A DNA stretch of 64,000 nt from the NCBI GenBank assembly GCA_013349295.1, contig DUZW01000006.1:1-64000 (forward strand), given 5' to 3'. A program made the translations under genes and the position numbers. This document shows, one piece after another, positions 16,539-23,925 of the stretch (position 1 is the stretch's first letter; each line of letters begins with the position of its first letter). Under the pieces are notes generated by a model, which was given only the letters and a program-made list of their open reading frames with translations, was not told the DNA's origin and did not search any database. The stretch comes from Deltaproteobacteria bacterium. Its GTDB lineage: Bacteria > Desulfobacterota > Desulfobulbia > Desulfobulbales > Desulfurivibrionaceae.

Positions 16539-16994
16539 TTACATATCCAGTCGTTCCAAAGCGGTGACCGTGCCTGCGGTGAATTCGACCCGAGCCACGG
16601 TATATTCCTCACGGGTGTCGCGGTTAATCCAGACGTTTTCATACTGGACACTACTTCTGCCTGATTTATCACGCACCTGCACTGGGACAGTCATACGGTC
16701 AGTCTGGGTGAGGATTCTGGTTTTGGAGTATGTCCAAACCGTTGCTTCCCCCTGGTCCGTGGTACGTGTATAAATCTTGTCCGGTATTCCCCAGGCAAGT
16801 CGGACCATTTCTTCGGAAAAACCGAGTTCTATCTGGCCGGCTCGGATTTTCTGCTGGATTTCCGGGCTTAAAGAGTTGAAAATTTCCGGATTTGAGGCAA
16901 TGCGGCGGTCCCTGATCTGCTGGGCGGTCATGCAGGCGGAAAGAGCACAAGCGAGCAACAGTATCAGGAGCAATGGTTTTGTTTTTTTTATCAT
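16539..16994 (-). CDS. Small outer-membrane-type lipoprotein of unknown function
   Basis: A 151 aa protein with a lipoprotein signal: KKTKPLLLILLLACALSACM, lipobox LSAC with the modified Cys at about residue 21. The mature part contains FSEEMVRLAWGIPDKIY followed by VWTYSKTRI, a wording reminiscent of the SmpA/BamE-like fold in which a short helical region precedes a (W/P)GxPxx turn and beta strands. I cannot assign a function. It is monocistronic on the minus strand. The 330 bases upstream contain a decayed HD-GYP fragment on the opposite strand. Confidence 0.65.
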   Translation of the reverse strand: MIKKTKPLLLILLLACALSACMTAQQIRDRRIASNPEIFNSLSPEIQQKIRAGQIELGFSEEMVRLAWGIPDKIYTRTTDQGEATVWTYSKTRILTQTDRMTVPVQVRDKSGRSSVQYENVWINRDTREEYTVARVEFTAGTVTALERLDM

Positions 16995-17116
16995 GATAAT
17001 GCCCCACTGAAAAATGAACGCGTTTCAGAAGCCTTAAAAAACCGTATGAACCTGATTTATTGTAAATAGGATTACGACAGAGAGAAAGAAAAGAAAAAAA
17101 AGGACTGAAAAATAAG

Positions 17117-17281
17117 AATATCCAGCTCACTTACGATGCTCTGATCACCAACCGACCCTATGCCGATGCCAGGAAATCATTTTCCACACTCAAGGTGATG
17201 CCGGAACAAATGGATGGGCACTTTGACTAAGAACAGTTGGTCGCCTTTATCCGGATTTTCGGTGGCGAAACTATATTGTAA
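17117..17281 (+). pseudogene. Remnant of an HD-GYP domain C-terminus, interrupted by a stop codon
   Basis: Between the lipoprotein and the membrane-protein gene, the plus strand encodes an in-frame string with YDALITNRPYADARKSF, then MDGHFD, a TAA at 17228-17230, then EQLVAFIRIFGGE and a TAA at 17279-17281. HD-GYP proteins end with exactly this order (YDAL-x3-RPY ... HFDP-x-L-x2-AF), as does the intact protein at 42299 in this window. The upstream HD and GYP motifs are missing, so only about 55 codons survive. No start or ribosome site is present. I read it as a degraded c-di-GMP phosphodiesterase gene. Confidence 0.65.
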
Positions 17282-17326
17282 GCTGTAGACAGCGCATCGG
17301 TTTTAGTCAGGGTGAGTCGTGATCTC

Positions 17327-18337
17327 CTACCCTTCCCCGCCGGTGATCAGATATTTGAGATAGTGATAAAACGACAACCCTGAAAAAATCAGCAGCAGCA
17401 TCAAGGAAAGCTTCACCGCAAACCGCTGGTAGTAATCAACCACTCCGCTCAATCCGGTCTTGCCCCGCACCAAACCTGCCATGGCCGCGCTTGCCCCGAA
17501 GAAAGTTGCAGGGATCAAAGCGCCATACAGGGCAAAGCCGAAATAATGATACTCCGGTTTGAGGAGGCAGAACGGGCATTTATGGTAGGGCATGGCATAG
17601 ACGTAGGATGAGATCACGTTGATGATCACCACTAGGGAAAGGCCAAAATACCAGAGCCAACCCGCAGCGTAGAGCCCAGCCAGCCCAGCCTGCCACCGCC
17701 GCAGCAAGCCCCAGCCCATCGCCATAAGTCCGACAATGGAACCGATAAAAACCACCAGCAGGCCCTGTTGCGAATAACCGGTTGTCAGAAGATTGGTGGT
17801 GGTGCCGGTGGTCTCGCCAAAGACCACGGCGCAGCAAGAGGTGATGATGTCCGGTTTGATTCCTGCAATATAGAGTGTTTGTAAAGAGACATCGAGCACC
17901 AGCATCGGCAGAACCAAGAGCAGGGCCAGATATTTGATCCGAACCAGGGGGTAATGCTCAGAGCGGATATCCAACTGATGAAGGAGAATCCAGAATCCGT
18001 AGAAGAAAACCCCAAACAGCTTGACCATGAGCGCGGGCATGCCGTAAGGATTTGCCAGCAGGGCACCGGTGGCGCACATGGCGCCGACGATGACCTGGCA
18101 GAACTGATCGGCTGCCAAGACGAAGAGGATCAAGGTGATGATCTGGAAACCCAGGCCGTAGGCAACCAGGGTTGAAGAGAGCCAGATCTCGTTTTCCAGC
18201 CGGATCTGCCGGTTGGTGTCGCTGCCCGGCTCCCAGAAACGCAGAACCCGTGCCGCGGTTTTTCCGGCAACCGCGCCAAGCATCAGCACCACCAGGCTAC
18301 AGAGAGTGAGAGCCAGACTCCAGGGATTAAGAAGCAT
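17327..18337 (-). CDS. Polytopic membrane protein of unknown function, last gene of the ABC/NosL/TlpA operon
   Basis: About 336 aa with some eight to nine hydrophobic helices. I chose ATG 18337, which overlaps the upstream ATPase stop by 11 bases; the frame is open to 18418 but that part lies inside the ATPase gene. Notable features are an adjacent Cys-Cys pair in DIITSCCAVVFGETTG between helices and a CPFC motif in PYHKCPFCLLKPEYHYFG before a late helix. Such cysteines could bind metal or haem or take part in thiol chemistry. I do not recognise the family. Its place behind an ABC pair, NosL and a TlpA-like protein suggests a role in the same envelope metal or redox process. Confidence 0.7.
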   Translation of the reverse strand: MLLNPWSLALTLCSLVVLMLGAVAGKTAARVLRFWEPGSDTNRQIRLENEIWLSSTLVAYGLGFQIITLILFVLAADQFCQVIVGAMCATGALLANPYGMPALMVKLFGVFFYGFWILLHQLDIRSEHYPLVRIKYLALLLVLPMLVLDVSLQTLYIAGIKPDIITSCCAVVFGETTGTTTNLLTTGYSQQGLLVVFIGSIVGLMAMGWGLLRRWQAGLAGLYAAGWLWYFGLSLVVIINVISSYVYAMPYHKCPFCLLKPEYHYFGFALYGALIPATFFGASAAMAGLVRGKTGLSGVVDYYQRFAVKLSLMLLLIFSGLSFYHYLKYLITGGEG

Positions 18338-19004
18338 GGAGTCTGCCGTCCTTGATGGTGACTGTCCGCTCAACGGCTGGATGTTCAAAGACCAGGGGAT
18401 CGTGGGAGGCGATGACAATGGTCTTGCCCGCCGCCTGCAACTGCTGCATGATCTCCATGAATTCCCAACTCAGGACAGTGTCGAGATGAGCTGTCGGCTC
18501 ATCGGCCAGGATGATGGGCTGGTTGTTGATCAGGGCCCGGGCAATGGCCACTCGCTGCAGTTCGCCGCCGGAAATCTGCCCGGCCGGGAATTCGGCCCGA
18601 TGGCTGATCCCAAATCGCGCCATAAGCTGCTGGGCCCGCTCCTTGCGTTCCTTGGGCGGCACGCCCAGCGGCAGCAGGGGCAGGGTGATGTTGTCCAGCA
18701 CTGTAAGCTCAGGCAGGACATTGAAGCGCTGGAAGATAAAACCGATGGTCTCGCGCCGGTGCAGAGTGAGAAAACGATCAGGGAGCCGGGCCAGCTGCCG
18801 GTCGGCAATGGCGGCTCTGCCGCTGGTGGGCGGGAAAATACAGCCGATGATGGCCAGCAGGGTGCTCTTGCCCGAACCGCTCGGCCCCTTGAGGCAGACC
18901 ATGCTCCCCTGCTCCACCACAAGATCGATGTTGGTCAGGGCCCGCACCTCGTTGGCCCGCCCCTGGTTGTAAATCTTGCTCACCCCGGAAAGTTCGATCA
19001 GCAT
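18327..19004 (-). CDS. MacB/LolD-type ABC transporter ATPase
   Basis: A 225 aa nucleotide-binding subunit. Walker A GPSGSGKST (about 39-47), signature ISGGELQRVAIARA (about 143-156), Walker B PIILADEPTAHLD. The length and sequence fit the MacB/LolD/FtsE group, which energises FtsX-like permeases that act on the periplasm and do not import. The cognate permease is four bases upstream in the operon (19009-20205). Substrate unknown. Confidence 0.88.
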   Translation of the reverse strand: MLIELSGVSKIYNQGRANEVRALTNIDLVVEQGSMVCLKGPSGSGKSTLLAIIGCIFPPTSGRAAIADRQLARLPDRFLTLHRRETIGFIFQRFNVLPELTVLDNITLPLLPLGVPPKERKERAQQLMARFGISHRAEFPAGQISGGELQRVAIARALINNQPIILADEPTAHLDTVLSWEFMEIMQQLQAAGKTIVIASHDPLVFEHPAVERTVTIKDGRLHAS

Positions 19005-19008
19005 CGGG

Positions 19009-20205
19009 TCAACCTCCCAGCGCCGAATCGGCGGGAACCGTGGCGCTGCGCCAGGCCGGGATCACCGTGGCCGCCAGATAGGGAATCACGGTGAAGGCCA
19101 GGATCAGCAGGATATCCCCAGCCGCCATTCTGGGGAGCAGATGCAGGTCAGGCCGAAGTACGGACCAACCCATGAGCACCGGCCTAAAAAGAGAGGCGGC
19201 AAAGTAAACCACATGGATGTAGGCTGCGGTCATCCCCAGGATGCAGGCCAGTCCGGAAACAATCAGCGATTCCCAGAAACGAGTCGCCAGGATATCGCTG
19301 GTTTCCCAGCCCAGCACCTTGAGGATGGCGATTTCCCGCCGCTCTTCCGGGGAAAGTCCGGAAGCCTTGTCCCAGGCCAGGATAACAAAGGCTGCCAAGG
19401 CCGCCAGCAGACAGATGGAGCCGAAGCCGCTGCGCCAGCCGAAGACTACCTGATAGGTCTTCTGGATCTGCGGCCGGGTCAGCACCCGGACCGAAGGCAA
19501 AGCCGTGGAGATCTTTTTGGCAATGGTGTCGATCTCCTTGGGATTGGCCACGTATACGCAGAAATCGGTGACCAGACCGGCGGGGATACCGTACAGATCG
19601 CGGGCATCGGCAAGGTTCATGACAATGAGATCATTGGTCAGGATATCGGTATCCCGCGAAAACTCCCCGCTGACTGTAAAGGCTTTCAGGGTAAGATCCG
19701 GCCTGAACAGGGAAAAAGTATACCGCTCGTCCAAATTCAGGGCTTCTTTGATGGAATGCCCGACAAACACCCAGCCCCGCGCTTCAGGCCCCGGCATCTT
19801 GCCGTTGGCCAGGGAGGCGTCGAGACGTGCGCCTTCCGGCATATTTTCCAGCTCCATGCCCATGACCGTGTAGTTTGCCAACCGGACCTCGTCAAAATAA
19901 TAGCCCCAGATCCGGGGAACCACCCGGCGAATGCCGAAAATTCCGGCAAGCTGTTCCCGGTAGGCCAGGGGAATGGCTTCTTGCCTGCCGGCCGACATCT
20001 TTTGCAGGGTAATCTCCGGGGTATAGGCCAGCACCTGCTTCGCCTTATCCGAAAGGGACTGGGTTACCATCTGAAAGGAAGCCAGTAAAAAAATAATCGC
20101 AGCAAAGACCAGGAGTATGCTGAAGCTTTTCGCCCGCCGCCGCCAGAGGGAAGAAAGGGCATAATCGAGAATATTGAGTTGTTTTTCGATGTTTTTTAGT
20201 GCCAT
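19009..20205 (-). CDS. FtsX/MacB-like ABC permease
   Basis: A 398 aa inner-membrane protein with one N-terminal helix (about 25-48), a periplasmic domain of about 200 residues, and three C-terminal helices (about 265, 315 and 370). This is the FtsX/MacB topology. The cytoplasmic motif RREIAILKVLGWETSDIL before the second helix is the family signature (compare RRREVGILRAIGA in the second permease here). It pairs with the ATPase at 18327. The neighbours NosL, TlpA-like and a small anchored protein point to envelope maturation or export, not lipoprotein sorting, though LolC-like activity cannot be excluded. Confidence 0.85.
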   Translation of the reverse strand: MALKNIEKQLNILDYALSSLWRRRAKSFSILLVFAAIIFLLASFQMVTQSLSDKAKQVLAYTPEITLQKMSAGRQEAIPLAYREQLAGIFGIRRVVPRIWGYYFDEVRLANYTVMGMELENMPEGARLDASLANGKMPGPEARGWVFVGHSIKEALNLDERYTFSLFRPDLTLKAFTVSGEFSRDTDILTNDLIVMNLADARDLYGIPAGLVTDFCVYVANPKEIDTIAKKISTALPSVRVLTRPQIQKTYQVVFGWRSGFGSICLLAALAAFVILAWDKASGLSPEERREIAILKVLGWETSDILATRFWESLIVSGLACILGMTAAYIHVVYFAASLFRPVLMGWSVLRPDLHLLPRMAAGDILLILAFTVIPYLAATVIPAWRSATVPADSALGG

Positions 20206-20211
20206 GGCGGG

Positions 20212-20493
20212 TCAGCGTGGGGGCGGCAGCCAGAAGGCGCCGGTGGGAAAATGTTCGATGGCCCCGGGATGATCCATAAAGGGGGCTACTGGGTCGCTCA
20301 CCGCCGGATGCCTGGTATAGCGGGCCTCGGTGGCCACGGCCAGATCGGTGAGACCAAGGGCGCCGGTGACCACCTCCAGTTGGGCAAGGGTCGCATCCTC
20401 ACCCTTGCGCCTGCTCAAGCCATCGACAAACAGCGCTCCGTCAATGGCCAGCAACAGACAAAGGAACAGGGTGAAAATAAGAGAGGGGCGCAT
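20212..20493 (-). CDS. Small membrane-anchored periplasmic protein, unknown
   Basis: A 93 aa protein with one N-terminal hydrophobic segment (SLIFTLFLCLLLAIDGALFV) that may be an anchor or signal. The rest is a short Pro/Ala-rich tail ending in LPPPR. It starts three bases after the nosL stop and ends six bases before the permease start, so it is firmly in the operon. No family is recognised. Confidence 0.6.
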   Translation of the reverse strand: MRPSLIFTLFLCLLLAIDGALFVDGLSRRKGEDATLAQLEVVTGALGLTDLAVATEARYTRHPAVSDPVAPFMDHPGAIEHFPTGAFWLPPPR

Positions 20494-20496
20494 CGT

Positions 20497-21012
20497 CTAG
20501 CGCATCTTCTGGCCGTGGCGCATGGACTGCACCAAGGGCTCGGTAATTTCATCAAAGCGCACAACCTTGGTTCCTTTGTGATCCTTGCGAAAATTTTCCG
20601 CTGCGGCAGAGGAGGAAAAAGGGATAAACTCGTGGCCCATGGGTCCGTATACATCACTGCCTATGACATACCAGGCCGAACGGCCATCGACCCAGGCAAG
20701 GGTGTAGTAATCTTTTACCCAGATCTCCTGGATCTTCTGACCAGGCGCACCGAAGGAGGTCGGATTTAAAAAAAAGGCCATCAAATCTTTGACCCCATCA
20801 AAAAATTTTACCGTGCCGTTGCTCAAGCGGACCTGGGTAATCCAGTCCGGATATTTGGAGACAAACATCCCACACACCGGACAGCGTTCCTGAGGGGAGA
20901 TCTCCTTGCCGGGTTGGGCCAGAAGCGGAGTTCCAGTCAAGATAAAAGAAGCGAGGCATGCAAACAGCGCGCATGTAACGGTAAATTTCTTTTTAAGAAA
21001 TACGCTTGGCAT
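20497..21012 (-). CDS. nosL: NosL family protein (copper-chaperone-like)
   Basis: A secreted protein of 171 aa. NosL proteins bind Cu(I) and help assemble the copper site of nitrous oxide reductase; homologues also occur in other metal-related loci. A hydrophobic signal (TVTCALFACLASFILTGTPL) precedes the conserved CPVCGMFVSKYPDW segment (about residues 44-57) with its two Cys and Met. VRLSNGTVKFFDGVKDLM, DYYTLAWVDGRSAWYVIGSDVYGPMG and the C-terminal PFSSSAAAENFRKDHKG block are typical. There is no lipobox Cys, unlike classical NosL. nosZ, nosD, nosF and nosY are absent, so the client is probably another periplasmic protein, perhaps the propeller protein at 22634. Confidence 0.85.
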   Translation of the reverse strand: MPSVFLKKKFTVTCALFACLASFILTGTPLLAQPGKEISPQERCPVCGMFVSKYPDWITQVRLSNGTVKFFDGVKDLMAFFLNPTSFGAPGQKIQEIWVKDYYTLAWVDGRSAWYVIGSDVYGPMGHEFIPFSSSAAAENFRKDHKGTKVVRFDEITEPLVQSMRHGQKMR

Positions 21013-21031
21013 TTTAAGTTACCTGGCTGAA

Positions 21032-21562
21032 CTATGATTGTTTCTCTGCTTTTTCGCTGAAATATCCGCCCAGGAGACTTTTCAACTCTGCCTCGCTGAC
21101 CCCTCCGAGGATGGCGGCAATAATCTTGTGATCAGGACTGATAACGATGGTCTGAGGCTCCACTTTGATATTGTACCGGGTCGAAATCGTCCCGTCCTTG
21201 TCGATGAGCACAGGAAAACCGATCTCGAGATCAGCGACGAACCGGCGCACTGCTGTCTCGTCGGAATGGCGATTGACATAGACAACCCGCAGCCCTGCTT
21301 CCTTGTACTTTTCAAAATACTGATTGAAGATCGGGGTATCGGCCCGGCAGAATTTGCAATCCGTGGACCAGAAGCGGAGAATAACCGGCTGCCCTTGGTA
21401 ACCGCTCAGGGAGACCGGGTGCCCGGCCAGATCGGTCCCGGAAAAATCAGGGGCCTGATCGCCTATTTTGAGTTTTTTTGCCGCCGAATTACCTCCCAAA
21501 CAGGCGCTAAGGAGAAACAGTACGGAGCAGAAGAGAAATACCGGAAGGATTTTTTTTAACAT
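21032..21562 (-). CDS. TlpA/ResA-like thioredoxin-fold lipoprotein
   Basis: A 176 aa envelope protein with a lipoprotein signal (LLSAC, Cys at about residue 21) and a thioredoxin fold: KIGDQAPDFSGTDLAG, then WSTDCKFCRAD with the redox CxxC (Cys-Lys-Phe-Cys), then the cis-Pro region KVEPQTIVISPD. The family reduces or oxidises cysteine pairs in the periplasm, for example in cytochrome c or copper-site assembly. It precedes nosL by 19 bases. A role in keeping the Cys of NosL or of a CxxCH apoprotein reduced is plausible but inferred. Confidence 0.85.
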   Translation of the reverse strand: MLKKILPVFLFCSVLFLLSACLGGNSAAKKLKIGDQAPDFSGTDLAGHPVSLSGYQGQPVILRFWSTDCKFCRADTPIFNQYFEKYKEAGLRVVYVNRHSDETAVRRFVADLEIGFPVLIDKDGTISTRYNIKVEPQTIVISPDHKIIAAILGGVSEAELKSLLGGYFSEKAEKQS

Positions 21563-21630
21563 AACAAAATCAATCTCGTGAAAAAAGCAAAACCGTCATG
21601 GCGGTCCAGCCCGGGAAGCTCAAAAAAATA

Positions 21631-22320
21631 TCAGGCGTCTTGGCTGGAAAGAACGCCCTGCCGCATGGAAAAAACCCTGGCGCCCTTTTGGGTGGCTGCA
21701 AGATCGCTGTTATGGGTTACGACCACAAAGGTTGTCCCCTGTTCATTATACCCCCTGAACAACTCAAGGATATCTTTTTCTGTTTCTTCATCCAGATCCC
21801 CGGTGGGTTCGTCGGCCAGGATGATATCGGGACAGTTGATAAAGGAACGGGCAATGGAAACCCGTCGTTGCTGGCCGCCGGAAAGTTGGGAGGGGAAAGC
21901 CCTGGCCTTATCCGCTAGTCCGACCTGGGCGAGGATATCCAGGGCAAGCTCACGACTGCCTGCGGGATTCCGGCCGAAGCTCAATGGCAGCAGGATGTTT
22001 TCCATGACCGAGAGGGTGGGAATCAGGCTGGCGAATTGAAAGATAAAACCGATCTTGCTGTTGCGCATGGTGGAAAGAGCCCGGTCGGATTGCTGCCAAT
22101 TTTCCACGCCATCGATAAAAACCTGCCCGCTGTCCGGGGAGGTCAAACCGCCGATCAGGCTTAACAGCGTTGTTTTCCCTGAACCGGAATGGCCCAGAAT
22201 AACAAGAAAATCCCCTTTGTTCACGGAAAGATTCACCGTGTTGACGGCGTGGACCATGGTGTTTTCCACCGGGTAGGTCTTGATGAGATCCCTGCATTCG
22301 ATGATCACGGTTTTCCCCAA
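21631..22320 (-). CDS. MacB/LolD-type ABC transporter ATPase (second)
   Basis: A 229 aa ATPase. Walker A GHSGSGKTT (about 39-47), signature LSGGQQRRVSIARS, Walker B DIILADEPTGDLDEETE. Being first on the minus strand, it may be co-transcribed with the TlpA-like gene 69 bases downstream. The operon already has an ATPase next to its own permease, so this one probably serves the permease at 23926-25119 on the other side of the propeller gene. The 312 bases upstream hold a divergent regulatory region. Confidence 0.87.
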   Translation of the reverse strand: MGKTVIIECRDLIKTYPVENTMVHAVNTVNLSVNKGDFLVILGHSGSGKTTLLSLIGGLTSPDSGQVFIDGVENWQQSDRALSTMRNSKIGFIFQFASLIPTLSVMENILLPLSFGRNPAGSRELALDILAQVGLADKARAFPSQLSGGQQRRVSIARSFINCPDIILADEPTGDLDEETEKDILELFRGYNEQGTTFVVVTHNSDLAATQKGARVFSMRQGVLSSQDA

Positions 22321-22424
22321 GGTGAAATTCCATATTTACTCATAACCAGAAGGCTGAAAGCGTCACGAAAGCCTACCGGCACAACCTATTGCAAAAAAAT
22401 AAACGCATCAGCATAAAAATGAGG

Positions 22425-22496
22425 TTGCCAATATACCATCGAGTGGTAATATCGTAAACATCTATGTGGCAATTTGTCGCATGGCAATTTGTCGCA
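22425..22496. promoter_or_regulatory. Operator-like cluster: 15-bp tandem direct repeat plus inverted repeat
   Basis: In the 313-base divergent region (22321-22633), TGGCAATTTGTCGCA occurs twice back to back without mismatch (22467-22481 and 22482-22496). An inverted repeat TACCA-TCGAG-TGGTA lies at 22434-22448, and TTGCCA (22425-22430) is complementary to the start of each direct repeat. This is about 140 bases before the propeller gene start and looks like a binding region for a tandem-site activator. The rest of the region shows no clear promoter. The propeller gene itself has a strong AAGGAG ribosome site at about 22622. Confidence 0.5.
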
Positions 22497-22633
22497 CCCA
22501 AAAAAAACAGCCTTGAGCAATAACGGTAAACCGACCGTGTTGTCCTAGGCCGTTAAACGTAACAGACAGTCACCAGCTGTCGGATGTCGGCCTGCCCCAC
22601 CCAACCGCGGACTTTTATCAGAAGGAGAAAACA

Positions 22634-23821
22634 ATGCAACTCACAAAAGCTACCTGGCGCAAATCCCTGATTACCGGCACCGTCGTCGCCCTTGGCCTCG
22701 TCGGCGTCACCGCAGCCATGGCCGCGGATAACTATGCGGGTACTGCATACATCGCCGGCATGGGCGGCCATTTCGCCAAGGCCGTGTTCAAGATCGACCC
22801 CAAGGCAGAGAACCCCATCACCCTTGACTCCCTGGACAAGGTTGATATCGGCGACGGCAAAACCCATCCCTTCCATGATGCCCGCATCGACTACAAGGAC
22901 CGCAACACCATCTATTGGTCCACCTACAAGCCGGATCATTCCGCCAACGATGTGTATCATTACGGCAAAACGGACCTGAAGACCGAAAAGGTACTGGTTG
23001 ACAAGACCTTCCCTGTACCGGCCAAGGTCTTGAACACCAAGGCGGGCTACTGCGCCTCCGCCCAGACCAAGGACTACTTCATGCCCATCTCCATGAATAA
23101 GCCCGGCTACATCAGCATCATCGACAAAAAGTCCATGGAGATGAAGCACAATATCTTCTTTGACGGCACCGAGGCCGATGTCAAGGGCGGCGTGAAGTAC
23201 ACCCACGGCATCAACTCTCCCGACATGAAGGAAGTTCTCATCACCATGAACGAATCCAACTCCGCACCGGACAACAAGGAGTTGGGCGATGTTATCGGCA
23301 AGATGCACATGTTCGTTTTGGACTCCAAGGCGCTTGAGCAAGGCAAGGTAAAGGTGCTGCGCAAGGGTGTGGCGGACGGCAACTTCAAGTCCACCGTCAG
23401 CTTCCGTCAGTACTACTCACCGGACGGAAAGTACATCGCCAACGCCACCGGCGACCTCCTCTTTTTGATCGACGCCAAAACATTGAAGACCCTCGCCTCC
23501 GTGACCATGGCCAATCTGGAAGAAACCCACGATGCCATCTTCACCCCGGACAGCAAGTATGTCATAATCACCACCCGCACCAAGACCATCCTGCCCAGCT
23601 GCACGGATCCGGCCAAACCTGCTGACGGCGAGTGGCGCATGGACGGTCAGGTTCGCCTCTTTGATGTGGCTGCCAAGAAGCTGGTCGGCAAGCCGACCTC
23701 CACCTGCCTGAAGTGCCATGACGAGCAGCTCGGCACCGACGAAAGCGCTCCGCATGCCATCCTCTGCGGTCTTGACGTGAACTGGGCCGGCAAGGCAGTA
23801 AAGACGGCAAAGAAGAAATAA
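22634..23821 (+). CDS. Periplasmic beta-propeller protein with C-terminal CxxCH haem motif
   Basis: A 395 aa secreted protein with a Sec signal peptide ending GVTAAMAADN. The mature part shows repeated short strand motifs separated by Asp/Lys-rich turns, for example YISIIDKKSMEMKHNIFF, MFVLDSKALEQGKVKVL, LLFLIDAKTLKTLASV and VRLFDVAAKKLVGK, as expected for a YVTN-like propeller of about seven blades. Near the end is CLKCH (Cys358, Cys361, His362), a single c-type haem site. Further Cys sit in GYCASAQ and LPSCTDP. The gene has a strong AAGGAG ribosome site and ends at a perfect 12-bp terminator, so it is probably an abundant monocistronic product. NosL, TlpA-like and two ABC pairs flank it. 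Function unknown; an electron-transfer or oxidoreductase role is an inference. Confidence 0.8.
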   Translation: MQLTKATWRKSLITGTVVALGLVGVTAAMAADNYAGTAYIAGMGGHFAKAVFKIDPKAENPITLDSLDKVDIGDGKTHPFHDARIDYKDRNTIYWSTYKPDHSANDVYHYGKTDLKTEKVLVDKTFPVPAKVLNTKAGYCASAQTKDYFMPISMNKPGYISIIDKKSMEMKHNIFFDGTEADVKGGVKYTHGINSPDMKEVLITMNESNSAPDNKELGDVIGKMHMFVLDSKALEQGKVKVLRKGVADGNFKSTVSFRQYYSPDGKYIANATGDLLFLIDAKTLKTLASVTMANLEETHDAIFTPDSKYVIITTRTKTILPSCTDPAKPADGEWRMDGQVRLFDVAAKKLVGKPTSTCLKCHDEQLGTDESAPHAILCGLDVNWAGKAVKTAKKK

Positions 23822-23849
23822 GTTCCCTTCAGTACTCTTTTGTTCTATA

Positions 23850-23883
23850 GGAAAACCGGAGGGCTATCGCTCTCCGGTTTTCC
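23850..23883 (+). terminator. Strong intrinsic terminator after the propeller gene
   Basis: GGAAAACCGGAG (23850-23861) and CTCCGGTTTTCC (23872-23883) form a perfect 12-bp stem with a 10-base loop, followed by TGTTTCTT. It lies 29 bases after the propeller stop and isolates it from the permease at 23926. Confidence 0.88.
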
Positions 23884-23925
23884 TGTTTCTTACCCCTAAC
23901 CTCCTCCGTTACAGCCCAAATCCCT

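Noticed and set aside
18976-20088. A 370-codon plus-strand frame opposite the ABC permease
   Set aside because: It is a shadow of the permease, whose membrane pattern and FtsX motif are clear.
22467-22496. Possible sigma-54 promoter in the tandem repeat (TGGCA ... GC)
   Set aside because: The GG and GC are 9 bases apart, one short of the required 10, in both copies.
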